64,000 bases of DNA from Istiophorus platypterus (lineage: Eukaryota > Chordata > Actinopteri > Istiophoriformes > Istiophoridae), in contig CM029122.1 of NCBI GenBank assembly GCA_016859345.1, positions 6,140,001 to 6,204,000 of the forward strand. The letters run 5' to 3'. The notes beneath the pieces are model-generated. The model was not told the origin of the DNA. It did no database searches and saw only the letters and a program-made list of their open reading frames with translations. Positions 12,478 to 28,026 of this stretch are shown here, piece after piece (positions within the stretch are counted from its first letter, which is position 1; each line of letters starts with the position of its first letter). Both the position numbers and the translations under genes were made by a program.

Positions 12478-15400
12478 TTTTTGCGTCTACAAAGATGTGA
12501 AGGCGTCCTTGGCTGAGAAATCAAAACTCTTGCTCGGCAACAAAAAAAAAAACTGAATGAAATCTTAGGGAACCGAAGACGGATGAACGGGGAAAATAAA
12601 AAGAGCCTTTCTAAAAAGAATATCTGGACGTGATCGCGTCAGCTGGACGGCCGTCGTTTATTTCTTCTAATGTCAAGGGGAAAGAAATAAGCTAATGGGG
12701 CTGAATCAAACCTGAGCGGAGAAAAACCAAAGATGCATCATTCAGCAGCTTTTCGCTGAAAAGTTCCCGTGTTCTATAACATAGGGGGCGTTTTGAGGCG
12801 GTTCTCGTGTGGATCCGCAAAGAAAAAAAAAAAAGCCCCCGCTGACAGGAGCTGGAGACAAACGAGCCGCGTAAGGAACAGGATCCGCTGTTTACGCCGC
12901 GAATGGTTAAGTCCTGAATTTTCTTCAAAAACTGAACATGACGAGCTATCTGAGCTCGTCCAGGGTCCCTGGAGGTCGGGCCGCTTAAGAAGAAGGGGTC
13001 GCGGTTCAGGTTTTTCCCCGGGCAGCGGTTTATTTTCGTCTTGTTATGGAGCGTGTGCTCGTGTTTGTGTAATTGGAGGCTCTTGAAAGCGATGGTTCGC
13101 CAGGTTGTTATATAACATATCGACAACAGAAATTAATGCTTCTAAAAACAAAAACCTCCTCGCCCCGGACTCAGTCGTTCTCCGCGGGATGTGTGTTTGT
13201 GTGTAGTTGGCGGCCTTTATTAAAGTTTTGCAGCCAATCCCCGAGCAGCACAATGGTGCTGAGTGATGAAAGCCCACAGCTAGAATCCAATAAGATGGAT
13301 TTGGTGGGAACGCGAGGAACACGCACGTGCACACTCACGCGCACAGACACGCACGAACGCCATCTTTCTTCTCTCTTTTTCTTTTTTTCATAGTCTCTCC
13401 ACCTCACTCCATCACACATGCCCCGGTCGTTCATCCGGCAGCAGGCTCCGAACCGGTCGTTTGTTGGCGGCAGATCGATGCTCGGCCATTGTATGGGGGT
13501 TCGTTTGGGGGGGGGGGCTCCTTCCTGGGCGGCCCCCGTCTTGTTGAGCCCACCGCGCCGGCCGACGTCGTCCGTTCCATCGCTGGGGCTATGAGCACAA
13601 ATTAGGCGAAACAATAAAGAGGTGACATATAAGGAAAGTGGGAGGCGAGTTAAGTCATGGTTGGTTAAATATGGCGGATGCTGCAGGAAAAGACTATGAA
13701 ACCACATCCAGCCTTTGTTGGTGTTGTAGCATAAAACCACAGCACACAAACTAAAATCGGAATCACGGAGAGGAGACGTTTGTTTTAGGGGTTTTTTTTT
13801 TGCTTGTGCTCTGAAATGCCGGATCCCCGTCGCGGATTCGTTCCTCCCGGCTGCTCGCAGACATCCAGACATCCGAGGCGGCCATCAACATTCCGGAGGT
13901 TCATCCGGGTTCCCGGAGAAGGACCGGACAGGTGATCCGAGACAGGTGGCCCCCGAGGCTCGGTGCCGCAGCAGTCCCAGCTCAGACACGAAGAGCTGTT
14001 CGGACGCCGGCGCCGGGTCGTTACCCAGTGTTTCCCAAATGGAGCTGGAGATTGATGCTTAGGAAAGTACATTAGAATTTGCGCGAGTGCAGCCAAGGTC
14101 CTCGTGGTGATTGAAGCTACTTCGTTCTTCTGATTTTCTTTTTGCTGCGTTTCCGCCTGTGATTTGTATTCCTCCCTTCGGAATACTTATTCGAACGCTC
14201 CCTTCGTCCCTCCTCGAAATTCAGACTCCTGTGAGAGAGGGCTATCATTTGTGTTCGTCAGTCGCCCCCCCCGCCATGTGCGCCGCGGTGTCAATTAAAC
14301 CTGAGGTCTGTGGCGCTCTGGCGGGCCGACTCAGTCTAATGGGGCTCCACGCGAAGAGACCATCCATAATAGAATTAATGATGAGGCGCACTTGCCGAAA
14401 GGGCTCAGTTATCACTGCCATCTCGTTTGTGGTGAATTCTCGCTCACTTTCTAGAAAGAGTGAAACATTAGGAACAAAACTGGGCGGAAAAAAAAGCCTC
14501 GGCTGCAAAGCTCATTTCATGCCGCGTCGAATTTTCCAAGAAATTCTGGTCCTGCCCGGCCTCTCGGCGATCCGAGCCACTTGGGCTCCGGCGAGGAAGG
14601 TGGTGGTGGGGGGGGGGGGTGCCTTGGAGTCACAGCTCGGACCCGTCGATGGATGAGGAGGAAGAAGGGAGCTGACGGGAGGAGGAAGGTCTGTCTACTG
14701 CTCGGTGCCGCCGGAATGGGACGGAGGGAGGAGGAACGTCAGAACGGAGCAGGGGAGGGGGTTGGGCGATGCGCGGACACCGGGAGGAGGCCGGGGGTCG
14801 TCGGCCGGGGGTCGTCGGCCGGGCCGACCAAAAACGCAGGACTCTGGCACGTGAGATTTCTCACGTGGAACCGTTGGTCGGCGCCGTTTCCTCCCACCGT
14901 GACGGACCCGCAATCTAGACTGGGGGTTCTGTCACCATGATGGTGAAGGTGCGGTTTTCCTGCCGCCGCCACGGCTCGTGCCTGAAGACAGGGACAAACG
15001 GCCCGCCGCCGTTCGGGTCGGAGGACGCACGTCTCTATGTGTCCGGAAGCAGCGGCAGTGGTTCGGGATGAAAGGGACAAAGTGGAAGTTTTTGAATGTC
15101 ACCGAAAACACAAAAGGTCGTCGTCAAAGAACGTGACGCAAAAACAGCCGCAGTACTGTGATGCAATAGAAAAGCCTCAGGTAAACGGCTTAAAGAAAGA
15201 AAAAGGTGTTATGTTGTACGAACTGGGGCCTTTAACCTTTGACCCTCTGTTCAGCGGATGAACAGTTGTCATATCGTATAAAGGCTCTTTCGGTTTTAAT
15301 CTTCTTTCCCACCAACGACAGCCGACGTGTGAGAGACGCGGCACAAAGAAACAACACAAAGATGAAAGAAAGTCCTGAAGGAAAACTGGGGGCTGCTGCG

Positions 15401-16013
15401 CGTCAGCGAGCATTCCTGCTGCATTACTCAGCTTTTTGTCGTAAAAACCCTCGTATTGTTAACCGCCGTCCCGGGTTCGGGCATCTGAGAAGCCGCCGCA
15501 GATCTCTGACTCAGACCGGACCTCCTTTAATCAGCTTTTGTGTCTCAGCGGTGCCTGAAGCTATGACCCCCCCCCCCCGTTCACTGACTCCAACCCCAGA
15601 GCTCCACCCAGTACGTCCAGGGTGTCACCCGGCTTCGCGTCGCCATTGTGTTCGATGGCAGTAACTTGAAGAAACAGCCGTTGCGGTTTTATAGTGACAT
15701 CAGCTGATTCTGGTCCCAGAAACAACAGCTTGTTGCAGCAGCATTTCTTTTACGATTTTCTGGGGAAAAAAATACGTTTTTTTTTGTTGTTGTTGTTTTT
15801 TTCCTGTCCTACAGACCAAAAACAATTTGTCAGAAGAGCTGTGATGTTATCAAGCCCCCCTGAGGTGCAATGTCACATTCACCTGGATCTGGAAAATCCG
15901 TGGGTTTGAATGCGGTTCTTCGAATTCGTTCCAAAAACCCACTGCACGAATGATAACAGTGTAATTTCCCTTTTTGAGCGACTTGATACAAATGTCCAAA
16001 GGACGCAGCTGCA

Positions 16014-16089
16014 GTGTGAGTGTGTGTGTGTGTGTGTGTGTGAGTGTGTGTGTGTGTCTCTGTGTGTGTGTCTGTGTGTGTCAGTGTGT
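16014..16089. repeat. Imperfect TG microsatellite
   Basis: TG array with GAG, TCTC and TCAG interruptions over 76 bp; non-coding. Confidence 0.95.
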
Positions 16090-19000
16090 ATCAGCGCCGT
16101 CGCTGTGTGTTGCTGTACGTTATCGGCTATGACTCCTGCTGATGGGTTCATAGCTGCGGATCAACACCACTAATAACACTCGGTGACCCGCCCGCCCTCT
16201 AATTGGAGGAGGGGTCTTGCGCCCCCCCCCCCCCCCCCCCACTCACACCATTGATCCCTTTATTTTTTCCTCATCTTTTTTTATTTCTAAGATTTTGCTT
16301 CATCTAAAATGTTTAGAGTTTAATCATTTAAATCGAAACGGAAGGATTCTCTGGTTCTCTCCTCCCAGATGTGAGGATCGGACGCTTTTCGCTGGTACAT
16401 CCAAGTGTGGGAGGAGCACATTTGATTTTCTGACTGTTGGTTTGGCGAAACAAAACAAACAAGCTGTAGATGAGATTAAAATAACCGTCGGTCTCAGCTG
16501 CGCTTGATGTCTCTTCAAGTCGGGAGTTGAGAGCAACCACAAAGTTGAGAAACTAAAACCTGGAGATTCCAGATGTTATTTGCGAGCTGGACCATAAGGA
16601 TGATTCTTGAATCTAACAACTCTAATGAAAAAATAAACTACTTCAACTTCAATTTTTCTGAATTGTTTTTCCCAACTGGCCGAGATTTTTCTTTTCCCCA
16701 TCCCGGGTTTTATATAATCATGTTGTGAAAAAACTCTCTTATTTCTAAATAACTAATAAACAGGTTGAATCTGAATAAATCTATTACAGCATTAGCTCGT
16801 GAATAATTGAATTTCGTTAGTGAAAACATTATTTAGATGAACAGTGTTTAAATATGTTAATCGCTCTTAATGGACATGGATTTCTTTAAGCATTTCAAAT
16901 TCTGTGATTAATATCGTCACATATGGATATCAAGATAAGGCTGAAACGATTTCCAAAACAGCCGTGAAACACTATTAACACGCAAAAACACACGTCGGCA
17001 GCTGCACCTCCATGATTAGCGCGTCGAGGACAGTTCTTATGACTAGTTTCCATCTCGCATCGTTCCGTCGGAAGGGTTTTTAGCAGGATGGAGGAGGCAA
17101 GAGTTTTCCAGCGTTTCTAAAAGATCGAGGTCATCTCACTTCCAGCCTCTCAAATATGAGAATATGCCACTTTTTCTATATTAAATCCCTGATAATCTTT
17201 GGGTCTGTGTCCCTGGGGTTGGGACTGTGTAATGGAGGAAATAAGGAATGAGAAGTTGTCAACTTGAGCTCTTGGAAGTGATCGTTTTTCCATTCTTAAC
17301 TTTATTTCGTAAATAACTGTGATGAAAGTCTGAGAAAAATGTTTATTCCTGTGTTTTGAAGGACAATAGATATAATATGTGCTGGATTCTGCCGGTTCAG
17401 TATAAGTTGAAAAGGTCCCTCTTCATCGATAAAAGAAAACAAGGATGAGTCAGTAACGAAATAAACAGTCTTGTGGCTGCGGCCGTATGTTCAACATCTC
17501 GAAACCAGTAAACATTTCGGATAAACCGCTTCCCCTGGAAAATAGAATGAAAAAATTCATCACAGGCTGACTCACTTTTTATCTGGCAAATTGCTTTTCT
17601 AAATTCCAGCCTCACAACAGTGTCGCACAGCGGCGCCTGATGCGTGTGCACGGTGCTGTTCGAAAACGACTGTGGGATTGGTTCGTCCGCCAAACCTGGT
17701 CCCTGCCAACGCGGCCGCCGGCCCTTTCGTTCGACTGATTCGACCGATCGGCTGATTCGATTTTGATTTTTTTTTTCCTGATTCCCTTGGTTCCAGGACG
17801 CCTCCCCGCTGAAACGCCGGCGGCTTCACTCCGACCGATCCCGTCCCCTCCGACTTCAGCTCCGACTCAGAGCCATTAGCCCCATTCGAGAGAGAGAGGG
17901 AATTATGCAATTTAAGGATGTGAAGTATCAAGTCGAGCACATTAGTTATTAATTTAGTGGAACAAATGACTAATTAGTGCACGTGGTTTATTTATTGTAG
18001 GATACAAATGGCTAGTTTGTGCACACAAGTGTCTGCCCCCCGATCAGGACCCGGCTTTGTGGGCAGGAAATCTGTGCGTTGACGGAACTTTCTCAAGGAC
18101 TGCTTACTCCACTGTTCTGGAGCTTTCAGCCTCATCCCACAGACTTCATCAGCTGGATCTGTGGACGCGACGGTGGCTTATCTACTACAAAGTGCACTTC
18201 ATGCACTTTCTCCCATTATCTGTTGAACGTCGTGAATTACGAGCGTAATGCACACTAGCTCCCGCTAATCGCTCCACAGTGCAATAAGTAGCATTTTATG
18301 GGAAATTAGCATTTTAGAATTACACAGGAACAAATTGCACACACGCACCTGTGAGGGATGAGGTAAACCACTGAGTGTAACATCATACGGAGATATTCAA
18401 GAAAGAAGGAACGGACGAGCAGACGAGCGGCTCGTCGGCGGAGGTCGTTCTGTCGGCTGCCGTTCCAGGAAGCCGAGGGAGCCGCCGACCGCTCTGTCGT
18501 TTCTGAACGAAGGAAGTCGACACTTCGACATCCGCACATAAAATAAAGTAAATAATAGAAAAAAAAAGTTTTTCTTGTAGGAGAACAAAAGCGTTTAACT
18601 AGAAAGGCAGATAGTCATTCAGGTGTTATACGGCCTGTTCTCATAGGGACATGCGAGCAAATAATACGCAGACAGAGCCACATGAGTGTATCCGCTGCCG
18701 CCGCCGCCGAACGGCGCCCGTTCGATACCGGACGCCGTCCCAGCCGCCTCATCAGCCCTGTCACTCGATGTAGCCCCCACACACACACACACACACACTC
18801 AAACCTCACTTGTCCGACACAATAACACAGATGCTCGCCGTCGCCCTTTCTTTCCAAGATAAAGAGGGAAAAAGAAATCTTCTGTCTCGGTCTGCAACCA
18901 TCTTCATTCCACATTCCTGCACACACCCCCCCCCCAACCCAGCACAGACATTAAAGAGATTGGTGGGGTTGAGCTATTGAGTTGAATTAGACATGGTCAA

Positions 19001-21419
19001 TGTAGCTGGGGGGGGCGGGGGGCAAGAGTGGGAGAGGTTGAATGGGGCGGGAACATGGCGGCGATATGCAGTTGTCAGCGTTTGTCACGGCGGTTCGCGA
19101 AGTCGAGAGAGACGTGTAAACTCGCATGTGCCGTGAAGTTTTTGGTTTTTTTTTTTCTTTTTGTTTTGTTTTGGGTTTTTTTTTTTGTGACCCCCCCCCC
19201 CCTCGAGTGAGCAGAGACGACGAGACAAAATGACAAGTGCGAAATGAGCTCTGCTGCATTAAAAAATAAAAAAACGTGCCTGATTTGCACTCGGAATCGG
19301 AGGCACGATCTTGTTTTTCGGTTCCACGAGGAAACAGGTGTTATTTCCTTCTGCTGTGATTCATTTGCGTGTGTGTGTGTGAGAGAAGAAGTGAGAGAGA
19401 GAATTCCTGCGAGCTTGCGGATCGGGAGATCTTGGTATTCCTGCCATAAAAGCTAATGATGAGCGCGGGGAGGATCGCAGCAGGCTCGGCAGGAACAACA
19501 CATTTCTTTCATTCGCTTAAGTCTCTGGAGGGGTTTAACTTGAAATCCTGCTAAAAGATGCTTAAGAGTGATGTCTAATCACTTCCAACAAATCAAAGAA
19601 ACGGGGGTAAAAAAATTTGAAAAATCCTCAACCCCTCTGGGAGCTTTCTGCAGAAATTACCGATTAAATTCCTTAACTGTGATGACACATTTTTCTAAAA
19701 CCAACAGAGAAAGATTTTTTATTATTATTATTATTTTTACCCCCCTTCTGGTCACGGGAGACTCCCTCGTTCATCCTGCTCCGAAAGGGCACAAAAGTAG
19801 GCGAGTCTCTTATACGAGGGGGCAGCAGTCCCCCGGCAGGCCGGAGGCAATTTAATCAGTGTCGCAATAGGTTTCGGGATGAGGCGGCGCCGAGGGACCC
19901 GGCGTCGGCTTAATTAGAGGTAACCCGCTCGCAGGCTGGGTCAGGGGGGAAAAAACAAAAAAACGGAGAGGTGGATGGACGAAGGTGTTGGGGACTCAGG
20001 GGGGGGGGGCAAAAACACCTGGAGCTGTCCATGGAACGATCGGGGGGGGGGGGCGAGTGGATAGGGAGTGGTTTTTAAAAAAGGTACTAAGATGGGGGGG
20101 GGGGGTTAACGGCCGGTACGAGGCGGATCGGCCACAACATCGGCGGATGGAGGAGCAGCGGTTATCAGCCGCGGCGTTAGAACCAGGTACCGGCTCGATG
20201 CAAATGCTATTATCACCTCGTTCAAAGGCGATTTGCCCACTTCAGGCTTTTCATTGTCCTAAGAACTTCACTCCCTCACACTGTGTTGCATCAGCGGGCA
20301 GTGCGCCATCCACCCCCCCCCCCCAAGCCCGCCCCCCCGCCTCGAGAGATTGTTGAGGTCTGTGCCGAAATACACTCAACCTGGTTCCTGCAGCTTGACA
20401 ACCAGCTTCCCGCTCTGTTGCCATAGCTACATGCCGGCATTGGCAGGGACATACGAGAGCCTGTGCTAAGGAAAGGTTGAGATTTACCGACTGCCATCTG
20501 GATGAAGAGTAGAAATTATTAATATATTTCTTTCTTTTAAAGAGGAGAGCTTATCTTGTTTATCTAGGTTGAGATTTCCAAAATTATCTTAGCACCAAGG
20601 CACTGTGTTTCTGCACTTTAAGCCGACGGGAGAGGAAAGGCTGAGGTGCTGCGCTGCTTTCGGGTTGTCCACAGCGACGCGTCCCAGTGAGACGGGAAAC
20701 ACGCCGCCTCCAGCTTTCCGAACGCTCGGGTCAAATTGTACCGTAAAAAGCGCCGCAGCCAGAGGCGAGGGAGCAGGTTTTGCTCAAATGTTGTATTTCG
20801 TCGCGGTTTTTAAGGAGGAAGGAGGCGGTTAACGCTACTCCTCCGACCGTCTGGACGGCAGGAAGGGTCATTTGGGTGCTTCAGAGTCCGGGGGCGAGCC
20901 GCGACCCCTTGACCGAGGCTGCACACAGGAGCCCCCGGTACAGGCAGCTTTCCTCGGCCACCGCTCTTCACCGTGGTCTCTGGGTACATGTCACAGACGA
21001 CGCTAGCGACCGCAGGACTTTTTACATGGTGATGTTTCCCCCTCCACTGCAGTCACGGCTTACAAGGCAGTAAATCTCACTCCTCGCTGGTCACAGGGTT
21101 ATTGACAATGGGACGTGCCCGGACATACATTAGTCCAATCTACACAAGTACCCTCCCTCTAAGTCCCCAGCATATACTGCACCTTTATTCCACTCATTGG
21201 ATCCCGCAGGATGTCTTGGCAAGTCTTTTTAGAGGCGTCCACTGTGTGCATGCGTGTTTGTGTGTGTGTGCACGTGTGTGTGCACGGGCGTCGGTGTTTA
21301 TAGGGAGAGCTTCCTCAATGGTATAGATCCTCCTGGCCTGACTCGCTGTGACCCAATATGGTATGTGACCAGCTGTCTATGGCTGGTATTTGCCAGTTTT
21401 TTCCGAGCTGAGACTGTGC

Positions 21420-21421
<2 letters not shown>

Positions 21422-21487
<66 letters not shown>

Positions 21488-21576
21488 TGCATGAGTGCCC
21501 CCCTGGCTTGCTTGAGTATATGATATGACATCCATGTAATAACCTCATCCTGCTGATGACATTGTGGTCCCCGGTG

Positions 21577-21626
<50 letters not shown>

Positions 21627-21642
21627 GTGTGTGTGTGTGTGT
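21422..21642. repeat. Two long TG arrays 91 bp apart
   Basis: A perfect TG array at 21422-21486 (65 bp) and a nearly perfect one at 21578-21642 are separated by a unique spacer containing TGCTTGAGTATATGATATGA. A third, broken TG stretch lies at 21245-21300. Such arrays can adopt Z-DNA and are length-polymorphic. Confidence 0.97.
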
Positions 21643-22744
21643 CCGTACCAAAGCAACTCACCCACTAAAGTCTGAACTTGCAGTAGAGTCCCGGTCTCCG
21701 ACGCGACCTCCTGCCCTCGCTGCTCTTTAGTCCAGCTTTTGGCCTAAAGAGAGGATTTGTAGATTCCTCAGGACTCAGTGATTTAATGTGAATTACTGCT
21801 CCTGCAGATAAAAGAAATAAAGCAATCAGGGTTCCTGGTTGGCAGAGCTCATGCCCTTTGAATATAATGTTCATGCTCTCATTTCCCCCAGGAACCTTGA
21901 TAGTGTATCACTATGCACCGTCTCTCTCCCCATGTATCATATCACTTTTCTGCTTTCAGGTCGCAAAAAATATCAGAAAAACCAAAAAGAAAAAAGACCA
22001 GGGAGGGATTTTCTCTACCATTTATAGTACAGGTGCCTCAGCTTCAGCACCTCTGGTTATAATGCGCTGCTGGTCGAGCCCCGGTCTCCTGGGTGAAAGT
22101 CCTTTTCTTGAGCCGTTCCTCCACCACGACCTCTCTCCGAAGATATGGACTTTTTCCGGGGTCATACTCCCGCACCAGACTTCCTAAAAGCCTTTCTGCT
22201 CGGAGACGGTGTTTTAATAAGCGCCCGATGGCGGCACGTGCTAAGAACGCCACTTGGCGCACTGCAGCAATTTACGCCGTCCTTCGTGCCGTTTTACGAA
22301 AAAGGCGGGAAAAGTTGCTCGAAGCAGGTGTCAGCACTTGTCAGAGTTTTTTGGCACGTCCCTCAAAATTGGGCCAAACATCAAAAATAAATCATGAAGC
22401 AAAAGGGCGATTGAATGTAAAGGTAATTATATTTCTTTTGAATAGAAAGAAACACTGAAAGTTCTGACAAAATATTTCATTTTGATGCCCGGCTCTGAAC
22501 ATCTGCTAATCAGTTGTCAAGGTTCAATCTTATTCACTTCACTTTGCCTGAACACAAATGAAAAAGCCTCCAAATTTTAATGTCAGAACGCCTTGTTTTT
22601 AATTGTCCTCCAGAATCCCCTTTAAAAAACCCTCCATTGTAACCACACAATGGTTCTTATTTCAAACTGCTACAGAAAAACGTTTTTTCTCCCAGAGACT
22701 GTTTGTGTCACCAGCCTATCAATTTGCAATGTTATGCCTTTGAT

Positions 22745-22990
22745 GACTCAGAGGACTCAGAGGTATATTGTGTAAAAGGAGAAACTGAAAACGGACCGCG
22801 GATTGAACCTTGAGGGACACCGTATGTAATAAAGTGAAGGGACCATTTCCCATCATTCAAGTATAAAGTATAGCTAAACGCGGCCCCCAGAGGTTCCCAC
22901 CCACTTTCTGTGTGAGGATCCAGTGATGCACAGTGTCAAGAGCTGAACTGTCAAGCAGCGATAACGCAGATCACACACAGTCACCTGCAT
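22745..22990 (-). mobile_element. Decayed non-LTR retrotransposon reverse transcriptase fragment
   Basis: Read on the minus strand, the segment keeps parts of the reverse transcriptase of L2/CR1/Rex-type LINEs. Around 22920-22965 it reads LLDSSALDTVHHWIL, corresponding to the family motif LLDLSAAFDTVDH..IL with the catalytic aspartate region. Around 22780-22850 it reads SYTLYLNDGKW, then HFITYGVPQGSIRGPFS, corresponding to the SYL...YGVPQGSVLGPLLF block. Frameshifts separate the two parts, and the second catalytic motif (YxDD) and the endonuclease are absent. It is a dead, truncated relic of about 250 bp with no role in the neighbouring gene that I can see. Confidence 0.8.
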
Positions 22991-24468
22991 TCAAGTCTAG
23001 TTTCAGTTCAGTCCAAGGAAATGGGAACCAGACTGGGATCCATCCGCCCCTTTTTTTTTCTTTTTGACCTCCGTAAATCAGTGATTTTATCCTTCCTAAC
23101 ATTAAAACCCCTTTTCTCTGGGTAGACAGAGAAAACTGGACGTGACTTAAGAGTAATCATGGGATCTCTGCCGAGGTCCGTGCTACCGGTAACCGAACCC
23201 AAAGCCAGACAAGCAGCGAGGTAGTGGGGAGTAGCCTGGATGGCCAGGTGAGGGGCAGAAGCAGAAAAGGCAGGAGCAGGGGGCTGAAAGGATGCAGCGC
23301 TGGATGGAGGTCAGTGGCAGCATCGGGGACCACTGGGTCTAGAAAACTCTGGGTAAACATAAAAAGGCTGGGAGGGGGAGAAACAAAGGTAGAACAGGGA
23401 GACTCGATGTTTGCTCTGTAAATAACCAGCTCTTACAAAATCAGGGATGCAGCTGCAGCAGTGGCATGAAGCTGCTGCCTCAAGAGTCCTGAAAAATACC
23501 CTGTAGAGGAGACTTAAGGCTCGTTTTTCCTGTTGTCATGACATTTCATTCTGGCCGGCAGAACCGAACCGAACGTACGTGCATGAGTGAAGCTCTATCG
23601 ACACATTCACATGAATTTTAACTGCAAAAAAAACCAACCCAAAGAGCCCCAGATCTGCGATCGGGTGGAGAGAGTCTGGCGTTGCCCCGAAAAGGTCTCG
23701 TCTAACACGTAACGAGGCCGAGACGGGTCCGGAGTCCGGTGGGACCCGGAGTCCGGTGGGATCGGAACGAGCCTGATCCGGGGGGGGGGCTGCGACCCGA
23801 TACCGATGGATGTATCGCCACAACCCGACCCCCCGGATTCTGTTTCATCCCCTCATTCGTATCCGTAGCGACGCAGCAGCGACAACTCAGCCCTTTGTGC
23901 TGTTTTTCTTTTCCTTTCTTGTCTCTTCTTTTCTCTTCTTTTCAAATGCGACGCTGTTTTCGGTAGCAGTTACAGGGAGGCCCTGAAACTCGAGAGGCAT
24001 CCAGCCTGGCTGAGTGCGCTGAATACTTCAAACTCTTCCGTCAACACTATGTATCTTGGCAGTAGCTGGGGGCCTGTTGACTCCACCGTACTGTAATGAC
24101 AAACATAGGCACTGTGTGCATTTGCCTAATTAGTTACCAGCCGCACTGAGACGGATAATTGATTGCAGGGCAATATGGTTGATTTGCAACTCAACCAAGC
24201 TAATAATTTGTTATTGATTGAGGCATTAGCGAGGAAAACACTATAGAGAGATGTAACCCAGCCAAAGTGCTGCAGAAAGTTGATGCTCCCGGTTTTTAAT
24301 CTACTTTAATGATATTACAGCTCGCTAAGCTAACGTCATAAGGGGTGCAGGGCGGGCGATGATGAACTGCTGGTTCCAGCTCAGCACTGTGGATTCGTGT
24401 GTTATGACTGCAGAAGATTACATTTACTCAGAAAGCATGAGGGTGTATAAGTGTTTTGCGTAGGAACA

Positions 24469-24499
<31 letters not shown>

Positions 24500-25255
24500 C
24501 TCTTTCTGTCTGCTGGCTGGAGCTTCTTACGTAACGTGTGAGGTCAGACAATGACTGGATATTACTCACACGTTGATATGAATCACATGTGCGGTAAATA
24601 TGTCAATTGAAGCTACAGGAATTTAGAATAACCGGCTGTGCAAACTTGTTTTTTGTCTTTTGGGGTTGTTTTTTTTGCCAGTCGCACTTTTGAAGTTAAC
24701 TAATTTCTGCTTTATTGACTTGTGGAAAATTCTGCCTCATTGAACTGTCCACTGTTGCATTCGATTTTCCAATTTTTAATTAGACATTAAAATTTCCAAA
24801 GTTTAATTGCACATTTTAAATAATTATCTGACGGTTAGAGGTCGGGTTCTTCTTTCAAATGCCTCATTTATGAAGCTTTTTTCTTTTTTTTGGTGCAGTT
24901 TTTCCGCACTGTGTCCTTCACAGTCTCCATCTCTCTTCTATTTTAGTTTACTCAGCTTTAAATCCCGTCTTTCCATCCACCCAACATCCTTGCTTTCATC
25001 CCAAGCTTACATCCTTTTAACAAAAAGATCTCATACCTTTGCATTACTTCTTCATTCGCTTTCTCTTTTTCTGATTTTTCTTTTTTCCCTGGACTTTCCG
25101 TCACTCTCCGACAGCAGCTTGAAAAGCGTGGCCTCTTTTCTTTTTTCTTTTTTCTTTTTCTTTTTTTAATTGGAGATTCAATTCCGGAAAAAGCCAGTGA
25201 AATGTCTGTGTTCATTCCCCACAAAGCTGGCCCAGGGGTCACCGTGTGCCGAGTC
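22991..25255. other. Non-coding sequence with AT-rich regulatory-looking block
   Basis: No gene is seen. 23722-23760 has a short tandem of CCGGAGTCCGGTGGGA. 24030-24330 is a unique AT-rich stretch with several homeodomain-type cores (TAATTAG, ATAATTGATTG, GCTAATAATTTG, TTATTGATTG). A TG run lies at 24473-24499. 24880-25165 is pyrimidine-rich. Confidence 0.65.
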
Positions 25256-25781
25256 TTTGCTGTCGTCCTGCTTTCTAGCCACCGGGCCTCCAGATGTCCA
25301 GATTAGCCCGAGCTCCACCGGCGCCTCACTTCAAAGGCTCGCCGCTTGAGAATGGCTCTCATGGCCGGGGAGCGGCGGTGGCCGCCGGCCCGTCAAAGCA
25401 GGCGGAGCAGGGCATTATTTGGGGGCAGCCGTGACAGAAAGGGCCTGCACAATGAAAGTGTCAGCGAGAACCTGAGATTAGCTGCCGTGATTGATGAGCT
25501 TATAGCGCCTGTTGAAGCCGCCTACCGCTTCACCTGAGAGGACGGGAGCTATTAAGAGGATTTTACTATTGGCATGCATGAGCTTGCAGCAATCTATACT
25601 CTAAGTCTGGGTTCCCCATAAAGGCAGTAATTGTATTTGTTTGTGTTTTTTTTTTGTTTTTTTTTAATGTTGGCGCTGACGGTTTTATGGGGAAAATCGC
25701 TGCCTGTATGTTTAGCCTTGGGAGATTTAATCATGCGGCGTGTGTCTGTAACAGAGTAGAGGATCAGCCAGATCCTCTGCG
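25256..25781 (+). repeat. Direct duplication, copy 1 (cleaner copy)
   Basis: Begins TTTGCTGTCGTCCTGCTTTC and runs to about GATCAGCCAGATCC. The same sequence reappears at 27489-28026. The first 120 bp are identical; later parts differ mainly by single-base insertions and deletions. No gene is inside. Confidence 0.95.
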
Positions 25782-25899
25782 CAGGAAGCATTACCGCCAA
25801 CTTTTCACGGCGACAAAATAAACCGTTTTCATAAACACAGTATATAATAACACCTCGCATCTTGGCGCCCGGGCAGGTCACCGTGCAGCTATAAAAGGA

Positions 25900-28026
<2,127 letters not shown>

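Larger units (their letters stand above)
7007..22744. other. Non-coding sequence between minisatellite and LINE fragment
   Basis: No gene is recognised. Contents: a short GC-rich tandem repeat (7640-7700, units near GCGGACGCCGGAGGCC), TG arrays (11880-11933, 12428-12477, 16014-16089), a CpG-dense patch (11440-11760), a perfect 13-bp hairpin (12144-12173), a CA run (18778-18798), AT-rich stretches (16560-17400 and 17940-18330), and paired TG arrays (21422-21486 and 21578-21642). The longest non-repetitive frames (13171-13872 minus strand, 14111-14656 plus strand) have no recognisable motif and no splice context. Confidence 0.7.

Noticed and set aside
13171..13872. Minus-strand open frame of 233 codons
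   Set aside because: No recognisable domain, ends in CA-repeat-derived residues, no splice or promoter context. Length is compatible with chance in GC-rich sequence.
14111..14656. Plus-strand open frame of 181 codons
   Set aside because: No family resemblance and it runs into a poly-G-derived glycine stretch. Treated as chance.
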